Positions 33,449 through 43,713 of a DNA stretch of 64,000 nucleotides are shown one piece after another. The DNA is from Periconia sp. R9002. Its lineage: Eukaryota > Ascomycota > Dothideomycetes > Pleosporales > Periconiaceae. Under the pieces are notes generated by a model. The model did no database searches and had not been told where the DNA came from. It saw nothing but the letters and a program-made list of their open reading frames with translations. Numbering within the stretch: position 1 is the stretch's first letter; each line of letters begins with the position of its first letter. The stretch lies in contig JAMAHW010000015.1 of the NCBI GenBank assembly GCA_023627715.1, positions 248,001 through 312,000 on the forward strand, in the 5' to 3' direction. Position numbers and translations under genes: made by a program.

Positions 33449-33995
33449 ATGTCAGAGCAGACACAAGAGGGGGCACCGCAGGCACCACAACCAGCACCTT
33501 CTAACACAATATTTCCTCACATAAACCTTTGCAAAGGCTTCGTCGCCCACGCCTGGGATAATGTGGCATCTCACGACTGTTTGATGTCACCGGGAAAAAC
33601 ATACCTCACCTGCTTCGACAGGGAACGTCGTATTGGACTTTTGGGGAGGTTCTTTCACGAATACCCATATGATTGCACAATCGAATATGGCTTAAACGTT
33701 AGGGCTGAAATGCAGCCCCAATTGTCCTTGCTTGCAGATGTAGGGACAAACAGAGGGTTAAAAAACCGCCTCGATGAACACAGACATATTCTTTTCGCAT
33801 TCATTCATCGTAAGTGGTATCTCGACAGGGCTTATGGATAAGTCTTGGGGTAACACCTGAACAGTTGACGCGGAGGGTAAGGAGGATTTGACAAGATATG
33901 CGCCAAGCCTTCTACAAGGTACAGAGTGGCCAGATATTTATGATTTTCTGCCTCAAACGAGGGGTATATTGAGATATCCTCAAACAGATACTTAA
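33449..33995 (+). CDS. F9: F-family small protein
   Basis: Exons 33449-33809 and 33865-33995 encode 163 residues. It begins MSEQTQEGAPQAPQPAPSN, a short Pro/Gln-rich arm. The family block follows: LCKGFVAHAWDNVASHDC, then SPGKTYLTCFDRERRIGLLG, RFFHEYPYDCTIEYGL, LSLLADVGTNRGLKNRL, and the pre-intron strand HILFAFIH. The intron (33810-33864, 55 nt, GTAAGT...AACAG) is phase 1 at the shared site, although His replaces the usual Lys before it. Exon 2 reads LDAEGKEDLTRYAPSLLQG, TEWPDIYDFLPQTRG, and ends PQTDT; it is the closest match to F8. The gene is separated from F8 by the zinc-cluster/dehydrogenase pair, suggesting that pair was inserted or that F9 moved. No signal peptide is visible. Function unknown. 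Confidence 0.77.
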
Positions 33996-35136
33996 TTCTT
34001 CAGACGCGTATGAGGAGTGCTGGTCACTGGTAATGCATCACACGCGGAGAGTACTCAATGGTTTTCAATCCCGCTGGTATACATGCCGGATCGCCATCAT
34101 AAGCTATTACCTCGTCAGGCACTTCTCATACTACAATGGGGTGTCCGGATATACAAATATGTTTCTTACGGGTTATTCCTTTCACAGATTGCAATCATAT
34201 GCATGCATATGCGGCTTTCCTTCTTTGTTATTTCTCTTCTTTGTGTATTTATGCTTTCAGTTTGATGAACTTGTAACCTCTCACATGAATTCCAAACTAC
34301 GTTCTTCCCCGCAATTAATTTAGCAACAAAACTATCTTTTGAAGCTTGACGTTTTGAGTGAATGTACTATACTATTGTACATTTGTATAGAAATATAACG
34401 CGTATCATCGCACAGTAATTGATCGGTATTGACACAAGTGAGCAACTCCGAATTTCTTAAAGTGTACGCCAGTAGATGCACATGTATTTCTGCATTTCTC
34501 AAACTACTAGCATCTCTAAAAAGATATCAAGGCGGAACTTTTACGCATTCAGTAAGATTCTTCGCTGGGAAAACAAACTTTTCAAATGGGATGATGGCCA
34601 GCGAAGGTGTGCCAGCGATGTTTATGATTCCTTCGACCACATCTTCCTTATGTTCTTTGTCAACGACATGAAAAATCTGCTTGATGAGCTGGCGTACAGG
34701 TCTTAATGATTGTTGGTGTTAAATCAATAACGATTATTGTGCTACATCCTGTTCCATTCGTCGCTTGTGAAATTTGCGATTCGAGGGATGTTTACCACGA
34801 GATATTGTTACCGATGGTATGTGATTCTTCTCTATATAACTGTAATTTCTCTGCTTCGCATTGTTCCAAGTTCGCAGCCAGGGCAGCCAATGGTGAATGA
34901 TTGCTGACATCATCCCCCACGTGCCTCTTTGCTATTTCCGGCGCTAATTGGACCCTGATCGGACACTTTTCGTCCCGGTTTCGCTGTCCCGAGGCCCGGA
35001 TGACTGCCAGCGCAATCACACGGCTTCAACGGATGACGAGTCGCTCCCCAACAATTCTCTCCTCTTACTCTACCACTCGCCCGTCGACGACAACTACCAC
35101 CGTTTTCCCTATGTGCTTCCCCATTCCACCGTAACT
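33996..35136. other. Intergenic region between F9 and the Mpv17-like gene
   Basis: 1.1 kb. Frames at 34429-34671 and 34476-34706 cover the same stretch; the second ends DHIFLMFFVNDMKNLLDE, faintly like the family end strand (HILFAFIH), but no splice site follows. It is not called as a gene. The last 200 bases are the leader of the Mpv17-like gene. Confidence 0.4.
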
Positions 35137-36057
35137 ATGATACCTGCTTCTTGCGCCTGGGGCCGCATTGGTCTCCGGCGCACACTACCACCACAATACG
35201 GCTTCAAAATCCTCCGTGGCACCACCCGACCACACAGCCCCACCGGTTTATCGAGAGTCACAAGACGGTGGAATTCTGCTCCTCGCCCTGTTAGCCAAGG
35301 AGCGCCGTCCAGCACGAAAACCATCCCAGGCCCGACTTGGCTATGGCTCGAACCAATCTACGAACCTTTCCGAGCATACGGCAGAATCCAGCAGCGACGC
35401 CCCTACATGACGCAGTTCGTTAGTGCATTGGTGATTTACTTTGTTGGGGATATGGTTGCCCAGAGTATCGGGCCAGCGCCCGCAAAGGATGCCCTAGAAG
35501 AAGACGGGGAGGAAGAAAGAGGATGGGTACAAGCATGGGCCGAGGACAGGGATTGGGCGCGAACGGCGAGGGCATTATTCATCGGAGGCGCTGCGGCAGT
35601 CCCAGGTTATAGGTGGTTCCTATGGTTGGGCAATAGCTTCAACTTTGGAAGCAAGTTCTTGAGCCTTACTACAAAGGTCGCCGTGAACCAGATGCTCTTC
35701 ACGCCATTGTTCAATTCGTATTTTTTCGGAATGCACTCGCTCCTCTCCGGCGCATCTATTTCCGAAACTCTCACCCGCATACGCAATACGGTCCCCACGA
35801 GCTGGATCAACAGCTGTAAGCTCTGGCCAGCGGTCACGGCATTCATGTTCGTATACGTTCCCATACAATACCGAAGCATCTTCGGCGGAATTATTGCCAT
35901 CGGATGGCAAACATATCTAAGTCTGCTCAATCAGCGCGCTGCTGCTGAGGAAGAGGCCGAAACGACAGAGGAGCAGGCGCATAATAGCACATCGCATGTT
36001 TCTTCGTCCGTTAATGACGCTCGACGAGAGTGTCGAGGGGAGAAATGCACGGCTTAG
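35137..36057 (+). CDS. Mpv17/PMP22 family inner-membrane protein, Sym1-like
   Basis: A single exon encodes 306 residues. The N-terminal end is Arg-rich with few acids (MIPASCAWGRIGLRRTLPPQ, GFKILRGTTRPH, RVTRRWNS), a good mitochondrial presequence. The Mpv17 domain occupies about residues 70-270: WLWLEPIYEPFRAYGRIQQR, RPYMTQFVSALVIYFVGDMV, VPGYRWFLWLGNSF, then the family signature WPAVTAFMFVYVPIQYRS and GGIIAIGWQTYLSLLNQR. Four membrane segments are visible. The central loop has an acidic insert (DALEEDGEEERG). The C-terminal tail is polar and ends GEKCTA. The ATG at 35137 was preferred over one 63 codons upstream (34948) because it begins the presequence; the upstream part reads like translated leader. 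Family members form or modulate channels in organelle membranes; the transported solute here is unknown. Confidence 0.88.
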   Translation: MIPASCAWGRIGLRRTLPPQYGFKILRGTTRPHSPTGLSRVTRRWNSAPRPVSQGAPSSTKTIPGPTWLWLEPIYEPFRAYGRIQQRRPYMTQFVSALVIYFVGDMVAQSIGPAPAKDALEEDGEEERGWVQAWAEDRDWARTARALFIGGAAAVPGYRWFLWLGNSFNFGSKFLSLTTKVAVNQMLFTPLFNSYFFGMHSLLSGASISETLTRIRNTVPTSWINSCKLWPAVTAFMFVYVPIQYRSIFGGIIAIGWQTYLSLLNQRAAAEEEAETTEEQAHNSTSHVSSSVNDARRECRGEKCTA

Positions 36058-36697
36058 TGCGATTTTGTCCATTCTGATCATCATGTTACCTGAGCAACGA
36101 TATTTTCCAACAGGCCTCGACGGCCAGTGCCATTTCCTTTGTTATAGAGCATATAGATGGCGTTATGATGCCCTTGGGGGATATCCGGATAGACTTTTAT
36201 ATACCACCGGTCACGAATGATCCAGTTTCTTTTCTATTCCGTTCTTCAGATCATGAGGATACCAAATACATGCATTCATTTCTTTACAACCACCTTTTAA
36301 CACATTGGATAAAACGATTCTCATTCTGGTACACCATACGCGCGGTTTTCCTAAGCCCCCACTTGACCACGAGCGGCCGTTTCCGACCCCACTTCCGGCC
36401 CGCTGACATTCGACAAAAAGACGTCACTCAAAATTAAGGCAAACACTAGAGCGAACGCCCTAGAATGATATCGGAAGATGATTTGGGATGACCATATACT
36501 AAAGCGACGTCATTATGTCGGAATGGCGCTTTACAATCTGGCTCACGGAATGCATTTTTTCCAGTTTTATGTGGGCTGTTGCCCTCCGTCTCTCCCTCAC
36601 TCGCTAATTTGATACCCTTCAACAAATTCCCTTTGTTAGAATTCTTTTTCCCGCGCGATTTAGCTTCTTTTCATTTATTAACCTTGCGTGATCAATC
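36058..36697. other. Intergenic region before glucokinase
   Basis: 640 bp containing the Mpv17-like 3' end and the glucokinase promoter, with CT-rich stretches before the ATG. GTGACGTCAT-like half sites (GACGTCA) occur near 36421 and 36505. No gene was seen. Confidence 0.5.
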
Positions 36698-38307
36698 ATG
36701 GGTTTACGTGGAACTACGATAACGGGGCGAAAGCACACCTCATGGCGGCAGAACACTGAGCCTCCCTCCGAGGCTGATCTAAGTCCTGCATTGGAGCAGG
36801 AGATGCAGCGACTAGATGAAGAGTTTTGGATCTCAGGCAGTAAACTCAAGGAGATTGTAAAAAGGTTCAAAGAAGAGCTCAAGGAGGGTATGACTTTTTG
36901 CCCCTTTTCTCAATCACCCCTCTATTCGTCCAAGCATCGAGCCTCACCATGCGCTGGAAAATCAGCAACTGATTTGAAGCTTCAGGTCTCCAGAAACAAG
37001 GACAGAACATTTCCATGAACGTAACATGGGTTCATTCACTGCCACGTGGCAACGAAACCGGGGAGTACCTCACTCTTGACTTGGGCGGGACCAACCTCCG
37101 CGTGTGCAAAGTCACCTTACATGGAGACTCCTCCACTTCAGCATCCCGATCTTCACTCGATCAAAAGAAATACGCGATCCCCCAATCTCTCAAAACCGGC
37201 ACCGCAGATGAGTTATGGACATATATTGCGGAGAAACTCGCAGACTTCATCAAATCAGAGGGCCTGGATCGCGAATATACGGCACAGAATCCCATGCCTT
37301 TCGGTTTCACGTTTAGCTACCCGGCTCTCCAGGACCGCATCGACCACGCGATCCTACAAACCTGGACCAAAGGCTTCGACATCAAGGGCGTCGAAGGCCA
37401 CGATGTAGCTTCGCAACTGCGCGAGAAGATGAAGGAAAGGAACCTCCCCGTGGAACTCGTGTGTGTGATAAACGACACAGTCGGCGCCATGATCGCCAGT
37501 GCCTACACCGACCCCCAAACCATCATCGGTGCCATCTTCGGTACCGGATGCAACGCAGCCTATATGTCCTCGGTCTCATCCATCAAGAAACTCCCACCAA
37601 TCCAAGACGACCCGCGTTTCCGCACGCAGGGCGACGAGAAAATGGCAATCAATTGCGAATACGGCGCCTTCGACAACGCACGCAAAGTCCTGCCGGTAAC
37701 AAAATACGACGAAACCATCGACGCCGAGTCACCCCGACCGGGCGAACAAGCCTTTGAAAAACTCTCCGCCGGTCTCTACCTCGGCGAAATCTTCCGTCTC
37801 ATCCTCGTCGATCTCCAATCCCGAGGCTTCATCTTCTCCTCCGCATCTCCAGCCCCCTCACCCCTCCACACCCCCTACATCCTCGACACAGGGCACCTCG
37901 CGGCCATCGAAAACGACGCCTCCTCCGACCTCGCCACTATCCGCACCACGCTCGAGCAAACCCTCGCCATCACCGCCACGCACCAAGAAGCAGAAGTCGC
38001 GCGCGCCATCGCGCAGATGGTGGCGACGCGTGGTGCACGTCTCTGCGCGTGTGGCATCGCGGCAATTTGTGGGGTGGAGGGGATCAGCGAGGGACATGTT
38101 GCTGCGGATGGGAGTGTTGCGAATAAGCATCCGAGGTTTAAGAAGAGGTGGGCTGCTGCGCTCGGGGAGGTGCTTGGGTGGGAGGAGAAGGGGGAGGGCG
38201 TTGGAGGGGAGGATCCCATTGTTATCACGAGCGCCGAGGATGGGAGTGGGGTTGGGTGCGCGATTATTGCTGCCATGGAGATGGAGAGGAGGAGGATGGC
38301 AGCGTAG
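36698..38307 (+). CDS. glkA: Glucokinase (hexokinase family)
   Basis: Phosphorylates glucose with ATP to glucose 6-phosphate at the start of glycolysis, in the cytosol. Exons 36698-36887 and 36986-38307 encode 503 residues. Exon 1 gives the small-domain start and a helix (LKEIVKRFKEELKEG). Then come the phosphate-1 motif LTLDLGGTNLRVCKV (from residue 92), the sugar-binding loop FGFTFSYPALQ, VINDTVGAMIA with the catalytic-base Asp227, GAIFGTGCNAAYM, INCEYGAFDN, GLYLGEIFRL, and the C-terminal VITSAEDGSGVGCAI. Overall order and length match fungal glucokinases (GlkA type) rather than regulatory hexokinase 2. The 98-nt intron completes a Gly codon and gives GLQKQGQNISMN, as expected. A small insertion (SASPAPSPLHTPYILDTGH) near residue 360 is Pro/Ser-rich. 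Convergent with the sulfotransferase-like gene downstream. Confidence 0.93.
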
Positions 38308-38488
38308 AGATTTACGGGATACATTTTCTTGAAGTATTTCGAACACAAGTAGGGGGTCTCTACAGTGCCTTAATATACCTCACACACGATAGTATCACAT
38401 GAGCAATAGATCTAGATTCAAGATAACCCATCCACTTACAAACGCCGAAATGACAACCCCAATCACCAAAAAAGAAAACCTCCACATT

Positions 38489-39325
38489 TCACACCCACCC
38501 AGCCAACCACGCACCAACCAAAACCCCCAATCCCCCAATCACCACCGCCCCAACCCTCGGCAAACTCTTCACAAACGTCTCCCTCGTAACCCTCTCCCGA
38601 TACCTAACCATCTCCTCCTTCTCATTCAACCACGGAAACTCGACCCCCTCCGGCACCTCTCTCCCCAAGAACTCACAAAGCGGACCCCACCCACTCCCCA
38701 ACTCATACACCAGCAGCCTCTCCTTGGGCACATTCGCCCTCACCCACTCATTATGCTCCCGATACGTCCTCAACGCATTCCTCTCCAACCCCTCCTCATC
38801 CCGCGCGCGGAACAGCGCGTAGAACAGCTTCCGCATGCACGTCGCCGGTCTCGCGGACGCGAAGTACGGGTCGATGACGTGCAGGAGGAGCCACGGGATG
38901 ACGCCCGAGAACCCAGCGAGCACGCCGTCGCGGAACGAATCGTCCCATTTACGCTCGTCGCGGCGCTCGACGAGGACGACTTTGGCGGAGGGGTACCAGG
39001 TTAGGAGGTCTTCCTTCCACGCGATGACGGGGAAGTCGGAGAGGACGTCGTAGGTTCCAAGGAAGGAGGGGGCGTCGAAGTCGGATTTGGTGAGGAGTGC
39101 TGCGCTGGATTCATCGCCGTAAAACTTTGCATCGATGCCGCGTTCCCAGAGGATTTGGTGCGAGGGGTGCTCCATGAAGTCGAAGCCGTGGTAGGTCGTG
39201 TAGCCTAGCGCTTTGTAGGCTGCCATCATGGAGACGGAGCCTGTGCGTGGGAAACTGAGGTGCAGAATACGGACGGGTTTGGGACGGTTGGAGGTTGTGG
39301 TTTTTTTGGGTGTTGGTGTCGCCAT
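38489..39325 (-). CDS. Sulfotransferase-family P-loop protein, C-terminal membrane anchor
   Basis: A single exon encodes 278 residues. After a Lys/Thr-rich start, the N-terminal strand-loop ILHLSFPRTGSVSMMAAYKA is the PAPS-binding-loop equivalent of the fungal Sulfotransfer_4 group (usually PRTGT-S). Family features follow: YHGFDFMEHPSHQILWERGI, DFPVIAWKEDLLTWYPSAKV, VLVERRDERKWDDSF (the 3'-phosphate-binding region), and YREHNEWVRANVPKERLLVY. The last ~25 residues (VGAVVIGGLGVLVGAWLAGW) form a hydrophobic tail, predicting membrane anchoring. In this large fungal group sulfotransfer activity has rarely been shown, and genes are often mislabelled as NAD-dependent epimerases. Substrate unknown. 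No introns; the flanking C-terminal gap to glucokinase is 181 bp (convergent). Confidence 0.86.
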   Translation of the reverse strand: MATPTPKKTTTSNRPKPVRILHLSFPRTGSVSMMAAYKALGYTTYHGFDFMEHPSHQILWERGIDAKFYGDESSAALLTKSDFDAPSFLGTYDVLSDFPVIAWKEDLLTWYPSAKVVLVERRDERKWDDSFRDGVLAGFSGVIPWLLLHVIDPYFASARPATCMRKLFYALFRARDEEGLERNALRTYREHNEWVRANVPKERLLVYELGSGWGPLCEFLGREVPEGVEFPWLNEKEEMVRYRERVTRETFVKSLPRVGAVVIGGLGVLVGAWLAGWV

Positions 39326-40366
39326 TTTTGGGGGTTGTTTGATGGGGTCGTCGCGTTTGTTTGTTTTTTTCTTGTATGGTGAGGTGTTGGAACTGTGGAA
39401 AGGCAGTCGTAGTTTTATACTTTCCTGGGTCTGTTTGATTAGTGTAGCACTTGCACAGTTAGGGGGCGTGCTCTTATCCTCCTTTAGCCCGACGAAGGAT
39501 CCGTAAGTGAATCAAAACGAAGGTGTTAAGTCCGTGATTCTCCCATCAACTAGTAAAATCTCTGAACGTTCCTAATACAGAGCGTGTGACACGCCAAGCT
39601 AGCCACTCCAGCCTCTTTGTATCCAGTCTACGTAAGTATCCCGACAAGAAAAAAAAAAGCCTTGTAATCCTCGCATAAAATATATCCTCTAAACAACCCA
39701 TTCCAGCCCAAAAAAACCGCCGTAAACCCCAAAAATTCCAGAAAAAAAATCTTGTATCTGCCTGTTCGCTACTTTCCCCTTACATCTAACTAACTCGCCA
39801 TATCGCTCTATCCCAACTACGTACAACCGATCAAGTCTAGCCTACACACAAACACACGTCCCACCGTGCGGCCCCTCCCGACACAACTAGTCCCACAGAG
39901 ATATAACCAACGAATGAAATCGCGTTGTGTACGCGCTCGCGCGCACGTACTCGCACATGTAGGATGGTTTCGTCTGACTGTTTATGATAGTTCGAAGATA
40001 TTGTTTTTGGGGGGGGGGGGGGGGGGGGAAGGATGAAGGAAAGAGTTTAAGCGTTGGTAGTTGAGAAGGATGGTTGGAGGGTTGTTATTGGGTGAGGGGC
40101 GAAGTGTTTACGAAATCAGGAAAGACACTTAAGAAAATGGTGATGTTGTACGCAGACGGAATGGTAAATAGAATTGCGGTATAAGTAGATAGATGCTTTA
40201 TAAATGTTGCTAAATATTCGAAAACGTATTGAACCTGGTGTGTACTGTAACGGGATGAGACAATGCAAACCCAGCTGCCCCCCCTCCCCAATTTACGGAC
40301 AAAACTTATTATACCGGACTGGTGTTGTACAAACACGAACAACCAACTCCCCAACTCCCCTATCAC
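39326..40366. other. Intergenic region with a long G tract
   Basis: 1.0 kb. Contains a G20 run at 40009-40028, A-rich runs near 39645-39760, and CACAC-rich sequence near 39845. No gene was recognised. Confidence 0.5.
40009..40028. repeat. G20 homopolymer tract
   Basis: Twenty consecutive G on the plus strand, noncoding. A second, shorter G run is at 8749-8763. Confidence 0.9.
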
Positions 40367-40859
40367 TCAAAAAATCACCCCACCAATCCCACCAATCCCA
40401 CCACCAAACACCCCATTCCCCTCCCACAGCCCCCTCGCCGGATTATGCACCTGATCAACCCTCTTCCCACTCAACGCACTCGTGTCCCTGCCCTCCTCCT
40501 CCATCTTGCGAATCGTGACCGCCTTCCTGGCTTCCATCCTATCGATCGCTTCCTGCAGCGCAGGAGACCTTTCTACCTCTTTCTTCTTCTTGTCGTGAGA
40601 GTGGAGGAGAGGCGCGAAGGGTTTGGCGAGGGTGTCGACGACTTTGCTGCGCGTTGAGGTGCGTGGGGTGGGGGCTGTGTAGGTTGGTGGTTGTTGTGTG
40701 GGTGAGGTTGTCGAGGCTTTGTGGGTGTTAGTAGAGGGGGTATTTTTTGGAGGGAGGGGGGTGGGAAGTACCTTCATAGGGGGGAGCAGCGTCTGAGGAG
40801 GTATCGGGTGCTGGAGTTGATAGGTCTTGGAGGGATTTTTGGTCTTTGGAGTCGGTCAT
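40367..40859 (-). CDS. Small disordered conserved-looking hypothetical protein
   Basis: Exons 40859-40772 and 40716-40367 encode 145 residues. The start MTDSKDQKSLQDLSTPAPD is reached only by splicing the 55-nt intron (40771-40717, donor GTACTT, branch CTACTAAC, acceptor AAAG), which joins in frame at AAPPYE-ASTTSP. The first half is Pro/Thr/Ser-rich and disordered. The middle is charged and helical (KVVDTLAKPFAPLLHSHDKK, RSPALQEAIDRMEARKAVT). The end is Gly-rich and hydrophobic (GLWEGNGVFGGGIGGIGG). No known domain is visible. The frame also stays open through the intron, with an internal ATG that would start at 40777, but that form lacks the sensible start and branch-site logic. Function unknown. 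Confidence 0.65.
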
Positions 40860-41568
40860 GATTTCTGGTGGGTGTATTGGGGTTTGGGGTGAATGATTTG
40901 TTGGGTTATTCCGTGGATGATTTGGGGAGATTGCGAGGTTTTGTAATGTGAGGTCTTTGTTGTTTCTTTGTGATGTGGTGTATATGATCGATTATTGTAC
41001 TTAGAGAATCGGTGATGTATGTAGGTTCGCTCGTATATTCAGAATTTGGTTATCTCGAAGTAATAATAAAAAAGAAACAATATTCTGGCGTGAACCAACT
41101 TATATATCCAGGCACTCAGCCATGCGGCCAGGCTATGCTCATGCAACTCGATTCCTTTTACAAAAAGAAGAGACGGTAACTGGTGAACGTTGGAAGATCA
41201 ACGGCCATTATGACGTCACTAGGCCTTCCACTTCCATACAGTGTTTTCCCCGCAACACATTGCAAGCGAATCATTGCAAAATAGGTTAGCAATAACAAGG
41301 CGCAGAAATCTTGGCTATGGCGTTTGCTTATTGTTGCTGCAAGAGGTTGGTTAAGGTGGAAAGGAAGGATTGCTGGTCTTGGCTGTGTCCGTCATAATAC
41401 AGGGTCTCGGGACGGGATGACAGGTAGGTGAATGCGAATGGCCATACCCTAGACTGTCCCAATCGGATTGAGGCGTGAGCTTGGAATGAAATTGATACTA
41501 CACGTGTCAACAGCAAAATGAAATTCGTGAACTGCCACCTGGACATCAGAACCAAGGAAAAAAGGTCG
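40860..41568. other. Intergenic region between small hypothetical and HET gene
   Basis: 709 bp holding the promoter of the small hypothetical gene (minus strand) and the 3' flank of the HET gene. No additional gene was seen. Confidence 0.5.
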
Positions 41569-43713
41569 TTAGATCACCCTCACAACATGCTTACCCTCCT
41601 CTTCAATGTACTTTCTACAAGGAAATCTTTTCGCAGCTGCTGTATCAACGCGAACATCACCGCACCATCCATCATCTGTCCACATTTTTCTATCTGGAGA
41701 CAATTTAGTCGCCCTACCGATTCGGCGAAAGATACCTTGCTCTCCTTCCACCTCCTCCAACAGAAGAACAAGTAAATAAAGCCGGGAGCCCAAGGAACGA
41801 GAGCGAGTACCGAACAAACACCATACTTTGTCATTGTCGTAAGATAGAGTAAGATCATCCAACAGGATGCGGCAATCGTCGTACCACCTGGTGTCAGGTA
41901 TGGCACAATGACCGGGCGCTCTGCTAGAAAGAAGATAGCCACCAGAGCAGATACTGTAGTCTTGGGCGAACGTAACAATGGATTTCCCAATAACGTCAAA
42001 CGGTAAAAGGGTGCCCTTCAAATCAATGTGACCGCTGGTGATCGCACCAGTCGAGTCACCCATCACGTGAATCAGTTGCACGTCTTCCACAGTCAACAGA
42101 GGGTGCCAAGAGCTGGAAAACACCGACTGGATCACAGTATCGACTGAAGCCCAAGACCATGTTGGTGCCCTATATGGAGAAGGATAGCAGTAGTGCAAGT
42201 TATTGCTATCTGCAGATGGGAGGGGAGCTGCGTGAGTGCTCCACAGGAGTTGAAGAGGAAGGTCTTTGCGCCACATGCCCGCAATATAGTCATCAGAAAT
42301 AAGTTCCTGAAACTTTTTTGCAACTCCGGATAAAGCGACGAGTTTGTCGGTTGAGACGGTCAGAAGAGTTCGAGAAAAACACTCAACGATACACCCCCAT
42401 AGCTTAAGCTTAGCTTCCTGGGTCCCCGAAGTCTGATCGACGTTGAAAAACGAACTTTTGGCGGTTTTCCCATAATGAGAGCCGGCCCATATACACTCTG
42501 GAACACCACGAGGGAAGGTTTCTGTTGCCTCGAGCCCACAACACTCCCATGCAAGCTCAGAGTGACCGAAATGCAGTACCCGAGGAGCTAATAAACGTTC
42601 CTGGAACACCCAGCCACGTTTATTGAGTGGGGTGGTCTCCAATTCCTCCCACAAACCAGAAGGAACCAATATGCATGGAGCAGGTTCGGTGTCTCCCATT
42701 GGACTCAGCTCACGGTATTGTACGATTTCGGGCTGTAAAGTAGACGGGTCCCTGGCCCTGAAAAGCCCTTCAGAACCATCCGCTGCAGCCGAAGCGGCAA
42801 TATTCAAGTATGAACAAGAGTAGACCTTTTGCATCATTCCTGCCTCTTTGTACCAATCGGTCAAATCATCCTTGTCCTGAAGGATGCAAAGTGAGTCTAT
42901 CCAGATGTAGCGAATACCGAATTCCTGGGCTGCAATGATGGCATCACGAAAGGTCTGTGGCAAATCTGAGAAGGGTATGTTTCGCCGAAACTCCCTGATA
43001 TTGGATCTCAGCAATTTGATGAATTCATGCTTACCCCAGCAATGACTGAGTGTCACATAACGACCGTTGACAAGCTCTTCAGCAGTGCATATCAAACGTA
43101 GGGAAGGCGTTGATGGTTCTTTACCAATTTCAAGAACCCGAGTAGGAAACCAGTTTGAATTGTCGAATATTTTACATGTGGAATGTGACGATACACACTG
43201 ACTGAGCCACGCGTGGGCTTGGTTTATCGACTCTCGGGAAAATGTGTCTGAGATCTGAGGAAAGTTCGTCAATGATGATGACCTGTCTTCGAGGCTTGAC
43301 TTCCACGCCTCTGATTGGCGCTGATATGAAAACAGAGGTTGCAATAGAAACAACGGCGTCTCTACCCAACCACCCTCGCACGTGGAGTCTTGTGCGATGA
43401 GACGAGTGCCATAATCGTCATTCAGAGGTTGTATCCTAAACTGGGATGTTTCCAGCGCTTGAATGATGGCACAAGACTTTTGGGCTGTAGATCCACCGGA
43501 CACTGCCGAAACTAGGCGGGACCAGAAAGCACGGCAGATGAAGCAGCCATCTCTCGCAGACTCTTTCAAGCTCTGCGCTGTTGAATGATGAGGGAAAATT
43601 TGTTTGGGAGAAGGGTCTTTGAGACTTGGGAACAAAATAGTTGCAGTCCTTCCTTGCAAAATGTCCGCACATAAACCGCACAGCATGGCGTGTGGTTGTA
43701 TATCACAATGCAA
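41569..43713 (-). CDS. Heterokaryon-incompatibility (HET) domain protein
   Basis: A single exon encodes 714 residues. The HET domain lies at roughly residues 200-360 and shows the usual blocks: RYVTLSHCWGKHEFIKLLRS, then IPFSDLPQTFRDAIIAAQEF, GIRYIWIDSLCILQDKDDLT, DWYKEAGMMQKVYSCSYLNI and AASAAADGSEGLF. A later conserved element, NKRGWVFQERLLAPRVLHFG, is also typical. The N-terminal part has Cys-rich residues (CGLCADIL, GCFICRAFW), as in many such proteins. The C-terminal third has no recognised domain. HET proteins act in non-self recognition and can trigger cell death; the partner here is unknown. The start could also be 27 bases downstream at MLCGLCADIL. It begins only 35 bases after the RMI1 stop, on the same strand, leaving almost no separate promoter. 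Confidence 0.92.
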   Translation of the reverse strand: MHCDIQPHAMLCGLCADILQGRTATILFPSLKDPSPKQIFPHHSTAQSLKESARDGCFICRAFWSRLVSAVSGGSTAQKSCAIIQALETSQFRIQPLNDDYGTRLIAQDSTCEGGWVETPLFLLQPLFSYQRQSEAWKSSLEDRSSSLTNFPQISDTFSRESINQAHAWLSQCVSSHSTCKIFDNSNWFPTRVLEIGKEPSTPSLRLICTAEELVNGRYVTLSHCWGKHEFIKLLRSNIREFRRNIPFSDLPQTFRDAIIAAQEFGIRYIWIDSLCILQDKDDLTDWYKEAGMMQKVYSCSYLNIAASAAADGSEGLFRARDPSTLQPEIVQYRELSPMGDTEPAPCILVPSGLWEELETTPLNKRGWVFQERLLAPRVLHFGHSELAWECCGLEATETFPRGVPECIWAGSHYGKTAKSSFFNVDQTSGTQEAKLKLWGCIVECFSRTLLTVSTDKLVALSGVAKKFQELISDDYIAGMWRKDLPLQLLWSTHAAPLPSADSNNLHYCYPSPYRAPTWSWASVDTVIQSVFSSSWHPLLTVEDVQLIHVMGDSTGAITSGHIDLKGTLLPFDVIGKSIVTFAQDYSICSGGYLLSSRAPGHCAIPDTRWYDDCRILLDDLTLSYDNDKVWCLFGTRSRSLGSRLYLLVLLLEEVEGEQGIFRRIGRATKLSPDRKMWTDDGWCGDVRVDTAAAKRFPCRKYIEEEGKHVVRVI

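Noticed and set aside
11772..33995. F family as secreted effectors
   Set aside because: None of the chosen starts has a signal peptide; only F1 has a membrane anchor and an alternative F6 start has a hydrophobic leader. The secreted-effector idea is not supported.
40367..40777. Single-exon version of the small hypothetical protein starting at 40777
   Set aside because: It reads through a well-formed intron with a CTACTAAC branch site. The spliced form has a better start and composition.
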